From the NCBI GenBank assembly GCA_031422195.1, contig JANOPZ010000076.1, positions 1 to 31,361 on the forward strand: DNA of 31,361 bases. Direction: 5' to 3'. The notes under the pieces are model-generated. The model was not told the origin of the DNA and did not search any database. It saw only the letters and a list, made by a program, of their open reading frames with translations. The stretch is from JALOTE01 sp031422195 (GTDB lineage: Bacteria > Pseudomonadota > Alphaproteobacteria > Rhizobiales > Rhizobiaceae). A program made the translations under genes and the position numbers. Shown here piece after piece: positions 23,174-30,569 of the stretch; the stretch's first letter is position 1; every line of letters starts with the position of its first letter.

Positions 23174-24318
23174 TGCTGACCGAACAAAACCTAAACTCCG
23201 CCGTTTTACAAAATATCATTACACCGGCGCAGCACGGAGCACTGATTGCTTTGGCGCGCGCAAACGACCCGGTTTCACCTGATGAATCAACTGATGAAGC
23301 TTTACGGCTTGTGGGTGGCGGCAATGATTTATTTGTAACAGTGGGTGTGGTTTTGCTTTTAGCAGGATTGTTTTTTGCGCTGACTGCCACAGGCTCGCTG
23401 GGGTTGGTTGCAAGTTATGCCATTATTGCAGTGGTTGTTTGGGTGATCGCCGAAATCGTCACGCGGCAAAAACGTATGCGGCTTTCCAGCACAGTTTTGG
23501 CGGTTTTATTTATGCTGTGCGTGGGCGAACTTATTTCGCAATATATCGCAACGCGGATTGATTTTGTTGCACTTCAAGCCAACCCGATTGGTATTCTCGC
23601 GCAGCGCGGCACAATCGGTTGGCTGAGCCTTGGTGCAGCTGTTGTCTTTATTGTGGCAGCGATGGTCTATTTTTGGCGGTTTGGTGTGCCTGTTTTAGCA
23701 GCAGTGATTGCACTGGCGCTGACAGCACTTGGTTTTATTCAAATCGTATTGTTTCTTTATGATGGTGTAACAGCGGGTTCAGTTGCAGTGCCGTCTCTTG
23801 ATCAAATCCCCGGCGTTATCCGCGATGCGCTTTATTTGCCGCTGATTGCCGGTTTGATTATTTTCGGCGTTGCCGTTGCGCTGGATTTGCACGACCGCGA
23901 ACGGCGCACGCTGTGGTCTGACTGTGCGTTCTGGTTGCATTTGGTGTCTGCCCCGCTGTTGGTGCATCCGCTGTTTATTATGGCAACGGGCCAAGACGTT
24001 GCATTCGGTAAAATTGAGGCCGGACAAAGCGCTATCGTGATGTTGACGCTGCTGATTTTGATGTTTGTTTATGTCGCTTTGGCCATAGACCGCCGGTCTT
24101 TGCTGGTGCCGACGCTAGGCTATTTTGGCTCAATTGGCATTTACGCCTTGGTTAGCAAAACCGCTGAAACTGCAGGGCTGCCACCTTTCGCGTTAATCCT
24201 GCTTGGTGTTGGTGCAGTGATTATTCTGTTTGGTACGACATGGCATACGATCAGGCGTTTGTTGATTGGAATGACAATGCCGAAAGCTATGCTCGACCGG
24301 CTGCCGGTTTTGCAATGA
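23173..24318 (+). CDS. Polytopic membrane protein of unknown function (DUF2157-like)
   Basis: A 381-residue integral membrane protein with a roughly 50-residue soluble N-terminus (LTEQNLNSAVLQNIITPAQHGALIALA) and about ten hydrophobic helices, the first near 55-75 (LFVTVGVVLLLAGLFFALTATG). The architecture, a short helical head then many helices, resembles DUF2157-type proteins, but I cannot assign it with certainty. No transporter or enzyme signature stands out. The start ATG overlaps the hslV stop, and its own stop overlaps the GNAT start, so it is tightly coupled into the hslVU operon. A membrane role in proteostasis can only be guessed. Confidence 0.75.
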   Translation: MLTEQNLNSAVLQNIITPAQHGALIALARANDPVSPDESTDEALRLVGGGNDLFVTVGVVLLLAGLFFALTATGSLGLVASYAIIAVVVWVIAEIVTRQKRMRLSSTVLAVLFMLCVGELISQYIATRIDFVALQANPIGILAQRGTIGWLSLGAAVVFIVAAMVYFWRFGVPVLAAVIALALTALGFIQIVLFLYDGVTAGSVAVPSLDQIPGVIRDALYLPLIAGLIIFGVAVALDLHDRERRTLWSDCAFWLHLVSAPLLVHPLFIMATGQDVAFGKIEAGQSAIVMLTLLILMFVYVALAIDRRSLLVPTLGYFGSIGIYALVSKTAETAGLPPFALILLGVGAVIILFGTTWHTIRRLLIGMTMPKAMLDRLPVLQ

Positions 24319-24815
24319 GCTATACGTTCCGAGCCGTCGAAAAACGTGATTTGCCCATGCTGAAAGATTGGATTGCTCAACCTCATTGGCAGACATGGTG
24401 GGGCGACGCTGATGAGGCTCTGGCTGAAATAGAAGCGGCGATGGACGAGGAATCAACGGAGCCGATGATTGTGGAGTTTGCAGGCAAGCCAATCGCTTAC
24501 GCCCAAACCTACGACCCGCATATGGAGGATAATCACCCTTATCAAGACCAACCTTTCGGCACGCTAGGTCTTGATATTTCAATGGGTAAAGGGGCCGATC
24601 TTGGCAAGGGCCATGGCAGCGCTATTATTGCGGCTTTGGCAGACCTCTTGTTTGAAGAAGGTGTGCCGCGGCTGGTGATCGATCCTGATCCTGCAAATAG
24701 TCGCGCAATCAAAGCCTATGAAAAAGCCGGCTTTGCTGCCTTTGATAGCCGCACAAGCATTTACGGCCCGGCATTGATGATGGCGCTGGATAATCCTGAG
24801 TTTGAGGAACAATGA
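24315..24815 (+). CDS. GNAT family N-acetyltransferase, AAC(6')-like
   Basis: A 166-residue acetyltransferase of the GNAT fold, closest in style to the AAC(6')/siderophore-type group: WIAQPHWQTWW near residue 19, the acetyl-CoA loop DLGKGHGSA (95-103), then VIDPDPANSRAIKAYEKAGF (121-140). The substrate cannot be read from sequence; aminoglycosides, small amines or protein N-termini are all possible. The frame is open to 24240, but ATG 24315 overlaps the upstream stop (ATGA) and starts the fold properly (MSYTFRAVEKRDL). GNAT genes between hslV and hslU occur in rhizobia. Confidence 0.85.
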   Translation: MSYTFRAVEKRDLPMLKDWIAQPHWQTWWGDADEALAEIEAAMDEESTEPMIVEFAGKPIAYAQTYDPHMEDNHPYQDQPFGTLGLDISMGKGADLGKGHGSAIIAALADLLFEEGVPRLVIDPDPANSRAIKAYEKAGFAAFDSRTSIYGPALMMALDNPEFEEQ

Positions 24816-24855
24816 TCAGGCTTTGTTTCTTCAGGCTTTGTTTCTTCAAGCTTTT
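24816..24855 (+). repeat. 15-bp tandem repeat upstream of hslU
   Basis: Two identical units TCAGGCTTTGTTTCT (24816-24830, 24831-24845) are followed by a degraded third (TCAAGCTTTT). They occupy half of the 79-base gap between the GNAT stop and the hslU start, the only real gap in this operon. Confidence 0.85.
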
Positions 24856-24894
24856 GTACCTATGTAATCTCAACAGCAAATCCAAAAGCAGATC

Positions 24895-26235
24895 ATGACC
24901 TCACTTTCCAGTTCTTATTCTCCCCGCGAAATCGTCTCTGAGCTTGACCGTTATATTATCGGCCAGAACGAGGCCAAACGCGCTGTGGCGATTGCGTTGC
25001 GCAACCGCTGGCGCAGACAGCAGCTCACCGGCCAAATGCGCGAAGAAGTCATGCCGAAGAACATTTTAATGATCGGGCCAACCGGCGTTGGCAAAACAGA
25101 AATTTCGCGGCGTTTGGCAAAACTGGCCGGTGCACCGTTTTTGAAAGTCGAAGCCACCAAATTTACCGAGGTCGGCTATGTCGGACGTGATGTTGAGCAG
25201 ATCGTGCGCGATTTGATCGAAATTGCCATTCAGCTGGTGAAGGATAAAAAGCGCGAAGAGGTTAACGCCCGCGCGCACATCAACGCCGAAGAGCGGGTGC
25301 TCGATGCGCTGGTCGGTAAAACGGCTTCTCCAACGACCCGCGATAGTTTCCGCAAAAAACTGCGCTCCGGCGAAATGGATAATAAGGAAATTGAGATTGA
25401 GGTGGCTGAAGCTGCTTCGGGCCCGCAATTTGAAATGCCGGGTATGAATGGCAATTTCGGCATGATTAATCTGTCTGATATGCTTGGCAAAGCCATGGGT
25501 GGGCGCAGCAAAAAACGCAAAACCACGGTGAAAGAAAGCCATGATATGCTGGTTGCTGATGAGGCAGAAAAGCTGCTCGACTTGGAACAGGTTACAGCTG
25601 AGGCGCTTGACCTTGCCCAAAACGAGGGAATTGTATTCATTGACGAGATTGACAAAATTGCAGGACGATCAGGCGGTGCAGGCGGTGCAGGCGGTGCAGG
25701 CGGCATGGGTGCTGGCGTTTCCCGCGAAGGGGTGCAGCGTGATTTATTGCCTCTCATTGAAGGCACCACTGTCAATACCAAGCATGGGCCGGTTAAAACC
25801 GACCATATCCTGTTTATTGCGTCGGGCGCGTTTCATATTGCCAAACCCTCTGATTTATTGCCGGAGTTACAAGGCCGCTTACCGATCCGCGTCGAATTAT
25901 CAGCGCTGACGAAAGACGATTTCAAACGCATCTTAACAGAGCCGGAAGCCAGCCTTATCAAACAATACATCGCTTTAATGGGCACCGAGCAAGTTGAATT
26001 AACAGTCACCGACGACGCGATTGATGCGCTGGCTGGTATTGCAGTTGAACTCAACACCGCCATTGAAAACATTGGTGCGCGGCGTTTGCAAACAGTCATG
26101 GAGCGGGTACTCGACGAAATTTCCTACAGCGCACCTGATCAGCCGGGAACATCAATCATTATTGATGCAGCCTATGTTGAAAAACACTTGGGCACTTTGG
26201 CCGCCAACACTGACTTGTCGCGGTTTATCTTGTAA
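24895..26235 (+). CDS. hslU: ATP-dependent protease ATPase subunit HslU
   Basis: HslU (ClpY) is the AAA+ unfoldase that feeds proteins to HslV. Features: SPREIVSELDRYIIGQNEAKRA at the N-terminus, Walker A GPTGVGKT (61-68), pore loop GYVG (94-97), a variable I domain (about 110-240), Walker B FIDEID near 247, sensor segment GRLPIRVEL, arginine-rich GARRLQTVMERVL, and the C-terminal LSRFIL that inserts into HslV. The 446 residues are slightly long because of a GGAGGAGGAGG stretch right after Walker B, encoded by a 9-base tandem repeat. The DUF1402 gene starts immediately after its stop. Confidence 0.97.
   Translation: MTSLSSSYSPREIVSELDRYIIGQNEAKRAVAIALRNRWRRQQLTGQMREEVMPKNILMIGPTGVGKTEISRRLAKLAGAPFLKVEATKFTEVGYVGRDVEQIVRDLIEIAIQLVKDKKREEVNARAHINAEERVLDALVGKTASPTTRDSFRKKLRSGEMDNKEIEIEVAEAASGPQFEMPGMNGNFGMINLSDMLGKAMGGRSKKRKTTVKESHDMLVADEAEKLLDLEQVTAEALDLAQNEGIVFIDEIDKIAGRSGGAGGAGGAGGMGAGVSREGVQRDLLPLIEGTTVNTKHGPVKTDHILFIASGAFHIAKPSDLLPELQGRLPIRVELSALTKDDFKRILTEPEASLIKQYIALMGTEQVELTVTDDAIDALAGIAVELNTAIENIGARRLQTVMERVLDEISYSAPDQPGTSIIIDAAYVEKHLGTLAANTDLSRFIL
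25672..25704 (+). repeat. 9-bp tandem repeat (GGCGGTGCA x3 plus part) in hslU
   Basis: Identical units at 25672-25680, 25681-25689 and 25690-25698, followed by GGCGGC, encode a Gly-Gly-Ala run (residues 260-270) between Walker B and the VSREGVQRDLLP segment. Related proteins usually have only a short Gly-rich turn here. Confidence 0.85.
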
Positions 26236-27267
26236 ATGCGCTATTGGATGGTGCGGGGCTTGCGCCAATTTACTGATCGGCTATGGGATTTGCCCATGGA
26301 AAGCCGTTGTCGCATCTTTGTTAAAACCGGTCTGCTCGTGGCAGTATTAGGCTTTCAAGCGTCGTTTATCGCGCCTTTGTATGCGGCGACCAAAATACAG
26401 CCCGGAAATAGCAGTGCCAAGCAACCAGCCATTCCGGGTGCTTCAGTCAAGCGCACTCAGGATTTGCGCGGTTCTTTTGAAAAAAAATATACCAAAGCGC
26501 TCGGTCTTTTGAAAAATGACCCACAATTGGCGGATAAAATCAAAAAAATTGCTGATGATTATGGAATTGACCCGATCCATATGGCGGGCGCGATTGTTGG
26601 CGAACATACGTTTAACGTGGACGCCTACGACCGGCTGCAAAGCTATTATCTCAAAGCCGTTGCTTACCTCGAGTCGGATTTCGCTTTTGAGTTTGAAGGC
26701 GAAAAAGTGTCTGAATTTGTTTCACGCACCCAGTTTGAATCCTGTACCAATAAAACAAATTCCTCCGTTGAATGGCTTTGCCGCGAACAAATTTGGAATA
26801 AAGTTTTTCGTGGCAAAACCGTTGAAGACATTAAATATCCCAATCAACGTTTTGGGCAGGTGTTTTTTCAACCCTATTATGCCGGCCAAACTTTTGGTAT
26901 TGGCCAACTAAACCCGCTAACGGCACTGCAAATGTCTGATCTGGTGGCAAAAATATCTGGCTTTAAAAAGCTAGACGCCAAAAATGCCCGCCAAGTTTAC
27001 GAAACTATTATGGACCCCGATAAGACACTTCCCTACATCGCAGCTGTGATTAAAACCTCCATTGACGCTTACCGTGATATTGCAGGGTTTGATATCTCCG
27101 AAAATCCCGGTTTGACCGCGACGCTTTATAATCTGGGTGATCCTGAAGGCAGGGCTGCCGCCCTACGCCGTAAAAACGGCAGAAAAGGCGGGTCCGTGAA
27201 ACCAGAGGAAAATTACTACGGCTGGTTTGTTAATGAGAAGATTGCTGATTTGAAAGCACTGTTTTAG
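26236..27267 (+). CDS. DUF1402 family secreted protein
   Basis: A 343-residue protein matching DUF1402, a family found downstream of hslU in rhizobia, Brucella and Bartonella. Residues about 26-50 form a hydrophobic export signal (VKTGLLVAVLGFQASFIAPLYAA), with likely cleavage after YAA. The conserved blocks IVGEHTFNVDAYDRLQSYYLKA (with a glutamate after the first hydrophobic turn), AGQTFGIGQLNPLTALQMSDLV and NPGLTATLYNLGDPEGRA look like those of lysozyme-like or lytic transglycosylase folds; that is inference, and the function is unproved. The start ATG directly follows the hslU stop; an internal ATG at 26296 with the signal right after it is an alternative. Confidence 0.83.
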   Translation: MRYWMVRGLRQFTDRLWDLPMESRCRIFVKTGLLVAVLGFQASFIAPLYAATKIQPGNSSAKQPAIPGASVKRTQDLRGSFEKKYTKALGLLKNDPQLADKIKKIADDYGIDPIHMAGAIVGEHTFNVDAYDRLQSYYLKAVAYLESDFAFEFEGEKVSEFVSRTQFESCTNKTNSSVEWLCREQIWNKVFRGKTVEDIKYPNQRFGQVFFQPYYAGQTFGIGQLNPLTALQMSDLVAKISGFKKLDAKNARQVYETIMDPDKTLPYIAAVIKTSIDAYRDIAGFDISENPGLTATLYNLGDPEGRAAALRRKNGRKGGSVKPEENYYGWFVNEKIADLKALF

Positions 27268-27327
27268 CTTGGTTTTGAGACCGCTTTTCCAGCCAAGTGC
27301 TTGGGTTGCTAACCCTTACCCTGAGAC

Positions 27328-27379
27328 ATTCACGATAGAAATTCAGGAATGAAATTCACAATAAATATTCACGATTGAA
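27328..27379. repeat. Four degenerate 13-bp AT-rich direct repeats
   Basis: The 239-base gap between DUF1402 and the Smr gene (27268-27506) holds four back-to-back 13-base units, each beginning ATTCA: 27328-27340, 27341-27353, 27354-27366 and 27367-27379. The first and fourth differ at one base; the middle two are more diverged. Both flanking genes point into this gap, so it is a 3' region for both. I see no gene in it. Confidence 0.65.
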
Positions 27380-27494
27380 TTTTGATTTGATGTTGAAGCA
27401 GTACTGCACCATCGATACGCCCAGCCCAAATGCTGGTCGCGCCATCATCTCGCGCCATTTTGTAGTATATTCTCCAGAAGCGTTCCTTCACCGC

Positions 27495-27537
27495 TAAAAA
27501 ACGGTTTCATCTTGATTGATTAATTTGAACCGGTTTT
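27495..27537 (-). terminator. Possible intrinsic terminator at the end of the Smr gene
   Basis: On the minus strand, AAAACCGGTTCA and TGAAACCGTTTT can pair at 10 of 12 positions across a 16-base loop and run into six Ts. The 3' arm begins with the Smr stop codon, so the stem overlaps the end of the gene. The long loop and two mismatches make it tentative. Confidence 0.35.
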
Positions 27538-28064
27538 CTCAGCCTCACATAAAGTGCGCCCTCACCGCCATGGCTTTGGGCGGCATCGGCATAGCCAGAT
27601 ACGTGGACGGCAAAAGCAGATTGCGACAACCACAGCGGAACGGCACGTTTCAATGCGCCCTCAGATTTAGGCGAACGCCCCTTACCGGTAATCACTAGAA
27701 CTGTTCTCAGACGACGCTGGGCCGCGCGGTGAATAAATGACATCAACAAGAAATGAGCCTGGTCCTGCGTCATGCCGTGCAAATCAATCCGGGCTTCAAT
27801 GGCAACTTTACCTTTGGCAATGCGCCGCTGAATGGGTTCGTCAATTGATTCGATCGATTTGACTGTTTTGGGTTTGGCGGCGGGTTTTAATTGCGGAAGG
27901 CTGGCAAATTCAGCTTTGGGGGCTTCCATTAGCTTTTCAAAATCTATGGCTTCGAGTTCCGTCATTGCCGCTATTGGCGGCCCAAGCGGCGTGACAGTGC
28001 GGGCAACTTTCTCCCATAAAATACGATCTTCGGTTTCGAGTTTTTGATCTTGCTTGCGGCGCAT
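27507..28064 (-). CDS. Smr-domain protein (Smr/MutS2 C-terminal family)
   Basis: A 185-residue protein with a disordered, Lys/Pro-rich N-terminal half and a C-terminal Smr domain: IDLHGMTQDQAHFLL near residue 93, VLVITGKGRSP near 123, and HGGEGALYVRLRK at the end. Smr domains bind or nick nucleic acids, and several cleave RNA; the target here is unknown. A TTG one codon upstream is ignored; ATG 28064 shares its A with the mltA stop (TGATG). The order Tim44-mltA-smr is a conserved rhizobial cluster. Confidence 0.9.
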   Translation of the reverse strand: MRRKQDQKLETEDRILWEKVARTVTPLGPPIAAMTELEAIDFEKLMEAPKAEFASLPQLKPAAKPKTVKSIESIDEPIQRRIAKGKVAIEARIDLHGMTQDQAHFLLMSFIHRAAQRRLRTVLVITGKGRSPKSEGALKRAVPLWLSQSAFAVHVSGYADAAQSHGGEGALYVRLRKPVQINQSR

Positions 28065-29134
28065 CAAGAAAGGCCCTTGCGTGGCAATAGAATATGAAAT
28101 TTAGCCGGATAATTGATTGAGCCGGCTATAGCGCCCGCAGGATGGCCTGAGCCGATAAACAAGTCGGCGCGCGCCGCACCCAAAATAGCCGAGCCTGTAT
28201 CTTGGGAAATCATGAGGCGGTTAAACCCCGCTGGCTCAAGGGTTGTTAAGTCCGGCGCATTGATGAAAAACGGCAGGCCAAACGCATGGATCGTGCGGTC
28301 AACAGCTATGGACCGCCCGGCCGTAACCGGCACTTTGGCGGCAGCAACCGGACCAAGAGCAAAGTCGGCAACGGGCGCCTGACGGAAAAATATGTAGGAT
28401 TGATTATGGTGTAAAATTTCTGAAACGCGGGCCGGGTTGGCTTTCAACCAATCGCGAATGGATTGCATGGACACTTTGTCTGCAGGAATTTCGCCCTTAT
28501 CAATCAGCACGCGGCCGATGCCAGTAAATGCATGGCCGGATTTGCCGTCATACGTGATTCGAATTTCGCGGTCAGGCAATTGCAGCCGCGCGCAACCTTG
28601 CACATGGGCAAAAAAAGCATCGACAGGATCACGGATGTAAGCAATTTCCAAAGTGCGGCCTGCCAATGCTCCGCCATCAATTTCCAGACGGCTGAAATAG
28701 GGTGTAATTTGACCATTAATTTCATGCCCAAACCGCATTCCGTCACACTGTGCGGCCTGATCGTCAGAAAGTTCTACCAAATCATCCGGGCGACGCAAAA
28801 ATGCGGTTTCAAAACCATCGCCCTTTGACAGGCGTGCTTCGGTGACCGGCTCATAATAACCGGTGATTTGTCCGGCGCTACCGCCCTCAACAATACGGAA
28901 GGGTTCAAACCAAAACTCAAAAAACGCTTTCGCGTTCATATTGCTTTCCAGGCTTGCACGGCAGGCTAAACTGAAAGCCAGTTCATCGATGGCGATTTTG
29001 CGTTGTTTATAGGGGTTTTGTAAATGACGGGCCGCGCTGAGACGGAATGCAGACAGAGCAGCGGGATGATCGTCGTCGTGCCAGCCGGAAAGCGTGGCAT
29101 AGCTTGCCGTATCAAGGTGCCATTTCTGTTCCAT
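28064..29134 (-). CDS. mltA: Murein lytic transglycosylase A (MltA) without visible export signal
   Basis: MltA cleaves the glycan strands of peptidoglycan, leaving 1,6-anhydro ends. Motifs: TGYYEP (91-96), FFAHVQGCARLQL near 174 (QGS is more usual), HNQSYIFFR near 243, and the catalytic aspartate in SQDTGSAILGAARADLFIGSG (D312). The 356-residue protein begins MEQKWHLDTASYATLSGW, with no hydrophobic signal or lipobox. An in-frame TGA at 29147-29149 shows that no longer start exists. So either export uses another route, the sequence contains an error, or this branch normally lacks a signal. It overlaps the Smr gene and follows the Tim44-like gene by 26 bases. Confidence 0.92.
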   Translation of the reverse strand: MEQKWHLDTASYATLSGWHDDDHPAALSAFRLSAARHLQNPYKQRKIAIDELAFSLACRASLESNMNAKAFFEFWFEPFRIVEGGSAGQITGYYEPVTEARLSKGDGFETAFLRRPDDLVELSDDQAAQCDGMRFGHEINGQITPYFSRLEIDGGALAGRTLEIAYIRDPVDAFFAHVQGCARLQLPDREIRITYDGKSGHAFTGIGRVLIDKGEIPADKVSMQSIRDWLKANPARVSEILHHNQSYIFFRQAPVADFALGPVAAAKVPVTAGRSIAVDRTIHAFGLPFFINAPDLTTLEPAGFNRLMISQDTGSAILGAARADLFIGSGHPAGAIAGSINYPAKFHILLPRKGLS

Positions 29135-29160
29135 AAAAAAGCAAGCTCAACCCGCGCTCC

Positions 29161-29868
29161 TTATTCGTCGGCTTCGGTGGCGGCCAGTCTCCAATTGGGG
29201 TCGCGTGATTTCAAATCGCGGGCAAAAGTCCATACGTCGGTGACTTCAGTGACCGTTTCAGGGTCGCCCTCAATAATCGAGCCATCCTTGCCGATTGTCG
29301 CAGTGATAATTTCGCTGGCAATACGCAATGTCAAACTGGCCTCGTTGCCTTTAACTTCAGCGTCCACGATTTTAGCTGATTTAATACCAACGAACGATGA
29401 TTGAACTTTTTCGCCGCGTTTTTCACGCTCGTCGAGGGCCGCTGCAAACCCATCATTAACATCTTTGGCGAGCAGATTTTTCAGAGTTTTGCGGTCGCCA
29501 TCGGCAAAAGCAAGAACAATCATCTCATAGGCAAGTTTTGCACCTTCCAAAAATTTATCTGGAACAAAACCACCATCTTTTTCGCGGATGGTACGCAAGG
29601 CGGCATTAAACGGGGTCCCGGCGGGGGCGGCCGCATCCAAATCGGCAAAAGCTTCAGAAACGTCGGTATCGGTTTTACGGCGCGGTAGTGGGACGACGTT
29701 ATCGCTATCACCCGTTGGCTTCCCGGTGGCCATATTCTCACGTTTTGCAAACGGGTTAAACGGCGGTTTTTCAAGTCCGGTCCGCGTACCGAGCACACTG
29801 CGAAGTCGCAAAAATATGAAAACTGCCGCAACGATGAAAATTAAAGTGCCGAAATCGAGAAATTGCAT
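29161..29868 (-). CDS. Tim44/TimA family membrane-associated adaptor protein
   Basis: A 235-residue protein with an N-terminal membrane helix (FLDFGTLIFIVAAVFIFLRLRSVLG, residues 3-27), a disordered charged linker, and a Tim44-like domain from about residue 85 (GFVPDKFLEGAKLAYEMIVLAFADGDRKTLKNLL, ending DVWTFARDLKSRDPNWRLAATE). The domain is related to mitochondrial Tim44; in Caulobacter a protein of this kind, TimA, has been studied, but a bacterial role is not firmly set. The gene is divergent from fxsA across 162 bases, where promoters for both should lie; no strong motif was picked out. Confidence 0.9.
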   Translation of the reverse strand: MQFLDFGTLIFIVAAVFIFLRLRSVLGTRTGLEKPPFNPFAKRENMATGKPTGDSDNVVPLPRRKTDTDVSEAFADLDAAAPAGTPFNAALRTIREKDGGFVPDKFLEGAKLAYEMIVLAFADGDRKTLKNLLAKDVNDGFAAALDEREKRGEKVQSSFVGIKSAKIVDAEVKGNEASLTLRIASEIITATIGKDGSIIEGDPETVTEVTDVWTFARDLKSRDPNWRLAATEADE

Positions 29869-30030
29869 CGGTTATGTCCTAATTGGCGGGCAAAGCATTG
29901 GTGCTATGAGATATAGGCTTCATAACACAAAGGTTCAAACCAAGTTTGCAGCTTAAAATGGGCTATTTTGGTTTTGATGGTTCAATTTGAGCTTCATGGC
30001 TCCCATATAAAACCAAACAGAGACAAAGAC

Positions 30031-30549
30031 ATGCTAAGATTCCTGCCATTTTTGATGTTGATCGTGCCAATCACCGAAATTGCGTTGTTTATTATGGTTG
30101 GCCAATGGATTGGCGTTTTGCCGACGATAACACTGGTGATTCTAACAGCGATTATGGGAGCTAGTCTTTTACGCCATCAAGGGCTGGGGTTGGCAATGAA
30201 AATCCGTAGTGACATCGAAGCGGGCCGCGTTCCGGGCCGCGACCTTGCCAATGGTGCCATGATGCTGGTCGCGGGGGTTTTGCTGTTAACGCCGGGCTTC
30301 GTAACCGACACTTTGGGGTTTTTGCTGTTTATACCGCAAATACGGGCGCGGGTTTTCTCTTTTCTGGCAAAACGGGTGAAATTTGTAGCACCACATCAAG
30401 GAGGCGCGCGTTCCGATGGCAGCGGCACAATCGATCTTAGTGCAAATGATTATGCGCATGAAGACGATGCAAGGTCTCGCCAACCACATACACGCAGCCC
30501 AAATACACGCAGCCCAAATACGCGCAGCCCTTGGAACAAAAACAACTGA
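30031..30549 (+). CDS. fxsA: FxsA family membrane protein
   Basis: A 172-residue FxsA-type protein. In E. coli FxsA overproduction blocks F-exclusion of phage T7; its normal job is unknown. Residues 1-105 hold the conserved core: MLRFLPFLMLIVPITEIALF, GVLPTITLVILTAIMGASLLRHQG, GAMMLVAGVLLLTPGFVTDTLGFLLFIP, with three or four membrane segments. The tail is variable and ends with TRSPN units from a 15-base tandem repeat. The frame is open to 29968, but ATG 30031 gives the family N-terminus. secB, a frequent neighbour in rhizobia, does not follow. Confidence 0.92.
   Translation: MLRFLPFLMLIVPITEIALFIMVGQWIGVLPTITLVILTAIMGASLLRHQGLGLAMKIRSDIEAGRVPGRDLANGAMMLVAGVLLLTPGFVTDTLGFLLFIPQIRARVFSFLAKRVKFVAPHQGGARSDGSGTIDLSANDYAHEDDARSRQPHTRSPNTRSPNTRSPWNKNN
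30490..30530 (+). repeat. 15-bp tandem repeat in the FxsA C-terminal tail
   Basis: Units 30490-30504 and 30505-30519 are identical (ACACGCAGCCCAAAT); a partial third runs to 30530 with one change. They encode TRSPN-TRSPN-TRSPW near the end of the protein. Confidence 0.88.
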
Positions 30550-30559
30550 GTTGTTTTTT
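30538..30559. terminator. Bidirectional terminator-like hairpin between fxsA and adaA
   Basis: AAAAACAAC and GTTGTTTTT pair perfectly over 9 bp; the 3-base loop is the fxsA stop codon TGA. A run of Ts follows on the plus strand, and the A-run mirrors it on the minus strand, so it could end both convergent transcripts. The stem is mostly A-T and therefore weak. Confidence 0.5.
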
Positions 30560-30569
30560 GGATGCGCCT

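Noticed and set aside
27268..27300. CTTGG...CCAAG stem after the DUF1402 gene as a terminator
   Set aside because: Only 5 bp with a loop of about 19 bases and no T-run; too weak.
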